Positions 62,684 through 64,000 of a stretch of 64,000 nucleotides of DNA are shown piece by piece (position 1 is the stretch's first letter; the number at the start of each line of letters is the position of its first letter). This stretch comes from an uncultured Alphaproteobacteria bacterium (GTDB lineage Bacteria > Pseudomonadota > Alphaproteobacteria > RF32 > CAG-239). The stretch lies in NCBI GenBank assembly GCA_910584385.1, contig CAJUAK010000007.1:22534-86533 (forward strand), in the 5' to 3' direction. A program made the position numbers and the translations under genes. The notes beneath the pieces are model-generated. The model searched no databases. It had not been told where the DNA came from and saw only the letters and a program-made list of their open reading frames with translations.

Positions 62684-63844
62684 TTATTGTCTTTTGTTTG
62701 CGAGTTCCTCGTAAACCTTAATGGTTTTATCACACATTATTTGTTTTGTAAAATGTTCTCTTACATTTTTTATGGCTGCGGCAGAGATTTTTTTGCGCTC
62801 GCCGACATTTAAAGACAAAGCCCAATCCAAAACTTCTGCCAAAGATTCAGCATTGCCGCTTTCAAACAAGCGTCCCGTTTCGCCATCAATAACCGTCTCT
62901 AAAGAACCGCCGATATTCGACGCCGCAACGATTTTTCCCATTGCCTGCCCTTCAATGGCAATGCGCCCGAAGGCTTCCGGCTCGGTTGAAGCTGAAACCA
63001 CAATATCGGAAATCATCATCATTGCCGGAACATCAAAAATGTTTTTAATAAAAGTAAAACGTCCGGCCAGGCCGCGGTCTTTAATCAATTTGCGCAGGCT
63101 GTCCGTATATTTTACCCTTCCCTGGTCATCGCCGACAAAGACGCAATGGAATTCCTTTTCCTTCAACTTTGCCGCCGCTTCAATCAAAAGTCTTTGGCCT
63201 TTCCAGGAAGTCAGCCGGCCGATAAGCAAAATTATCGGCTTGTCTTCCGGCAGGTTATATTCTTTAATGATGTTTATCATTCTTTCCGGCGTAACGGCTT
63301 CCGGCGCAAAACTTTCAATATTTACGCAGCGGTGTATCAGCACCAGGTTATTTTCCGGCGTTTTCTTATAGTTTTTCAAAATATGTTTGCGGATATGTTC
63401 TGATATGGCAATCACTTTTTCGCCATAAGTCATTACCCGGTTATAAAGCTTTTTCAGCCCCAGGAAGCCCAGTCCGTATGTGCCATGGAAAGTCGTAACA
63501 AAATGGACGCCGCACCGCTTTGCCGCAAAATAGGCGCTCCATGCCGGCGCACGGGAACGGGCATGAACGACATTTACGCCGTTTTCTTTTATGAATTTTT
63601 CCATTTTTTTGGCATTGCGCATGATTGTAAACGGATTTTTGCTTTTGAGCGGCAAAACCAGCTGCGGCACTTTTATCCTGTCCAGATTATAAGACATGCG
63701 CCCGCCTTTTGACGCCACAAAATTTTTAATTCCGCGTTTTTGCAGCTCTGCCGCTATTTCTATCGTGCCGCGCTCAACCCCGCCTTGTTCCAATTCAGGA
63801 AGCACCTGCAGCACAACAGGCTGCACTTTTTGTTCTTCACTCAT
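62684..63844 (-). CDS. family 4 glycosyltransferase
   Basis: 386 residues from the ATG at 63844 (GGCAGGG upstream). The N-terminal half has VLQVLPELEQGGVERGTIEIA and the C-terminal half has ILLIGRLTSWKGQRLLIEAAAKL and the EPEAFGRIAIEGQAMGKIVAASNIGG motif with the conserved E-x7-E of GT4 (GT-B fold) enzymes. It probably adds a sugar to a lipid-linked or surface polysaccharide; donor and acceptor unknown. Confidence 0.88.
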   Translation of the reverse strand: MSEEQKVQPVVLQVLPELEQGGVERGTIEIAAELQKRGIKNFVASKGGRMSYNLDRIKVPQLVLPLKSKNPFTIMRNAKKMEKFIKENGVNVVHARSRAPAWSAYFAAKRCGVHFVTTFHGTYGLGFLGLKKLYNRVMTYGEKVIAISEHIRKHILKNYKKTPENNLVLIHRCVNIESFAPEAVTPERMINIIKEYNLPEDKPIILLIGRLTSWKGQRLLIEAAAKLKEKEFHCVFVGDDQGRVKYTDSLRKLIKDRGLAGRFTFIKNIFDVPAMMMISDIVVSASTEPEAFGRIAIEGQAMGKIVAASNIGGSLETVIDGETGRLFESGNAESLAEVLDWALSLNVGERKKISAAAIKNVREHFTKQIMCDKTIKVYEELANKRQ

Positions 63845-63950
63845 TTTCCCTGCCTTTATCAAATTGCTTCTTTGTTTTGCAAAATACATCCAAATTCGCT
63901 TTCATCCAAGCAAAAAAATTATACGCTAACAATTTTATAACGCCGCATAG

Positions 63951-64000
63951 ATATCCACGGGTAAACCCGTGGTTCTACGGAAAGGCACCTTTTAGGTGCC
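63951..64000. repeat. two adjacent hairpins at the window end
   Basis: CCACGGGT-AA-ACCCGTGG and GGCACCTTTTAGGTGCC stand side by side and run into the window edge. They could be terminators or the end of a mobile element; the sequence cuts off too early to tell. Confidence 0.6.

Overview
The window is a chromosomal stretch of a flagellated alphaproteobacterium with moderately AT-rich DNA and dense, mostly operonic genes. The assignment rests on lineage markers: a TrcR (DUF1013) regulator, the FtsZ-binding GST-like protein FzlA, FlaF, the sigma-54 activator FlbD, an FlhF/FlhG pair, and intergenic TTAA-N7-TTAA sites that match the CtrA motif. Many proteins look divergent from textbook members. 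This suggests a deep or poorly sampled lineage (inference).

Layout. 1-9.3 kb: a cut-off TolC-like outer-membrane lipoprotein, an orphan VirB8-like protein, an operon of a single-domain GlmU-like nucleotidyltransferase, a small membrane protein and oligoendopeptidase F, then a DUF2207-like membrane protein, smpB, and a bactofilin/M23 peptidase pair. 9.4-14.5 kb: pgpA, ftsB, and the division cluster mraZ-rsmH-ftsL-ftsI plus a GNAT protein, with a four-repeat MraZ operator upstream. 14.5-19.8 kb: a G-rich 99-bp tandem repeat, flagellin, trcR, a protein sharing the flagellin N-terminal signature, a membrane protein with a possible degenerate cyclase domain, and rpmE. 19.8-24.4 kb: an OmpA-like protein, a thiE-like/efp/IMPase-like operon, and the divergent line coiled-coil protein - zapA - 6S RNA - ymdB.

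24.4-41.5 kb is the flagellar core, all on the minus strand. One long operon runs fliF-fliG-fliH-fliN-flbD-flhA-flhF-flhG-(FliK-like)-(J-domain/SH3 protein). A second runs fliK-flgD-flgE from a near-perfect sigma-54 promoter. flaF stands separately under a CtrA-type box. A second, shorter FlgE-family gene at 52-53 kb has its own sigma-54 promoter. FlbD, encoded in the first operon, is the expected activator of both sigma-54 promoters, so the classic class II to class III flagellar hierarchy can be read from the DNA.

41.5-49.6 kb: a periplasmic solute-binding protein, fzlA, a small lipoprotein and a complete tripartite RND efflux operon. 49.6-55.5 kb is the most accessory-like part: tRNA-Phe with a duplicated 3' flank, a 660-residue unrecognised protein, the second hook gene, and two tandem paralogous genes of unknown function with recurrent W-D/E-x-L helical motifs. 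55.5-64 kb returns to housekeeping: a ferritin-like protein, rpe, phoB, accB-accC, an LPG-synthase-type membrane protein, thrS and a family 4 glycosyltransferase. The window ends in two hairpins.

The best candidates for undescribed biology are the W-D-x-L paralogs, the flagellin-headed 276-residue protein, the 523-residue pseudo-cyclase-like membrane protein, the 660-residue protein, and the G-rich 99-bp repeat.
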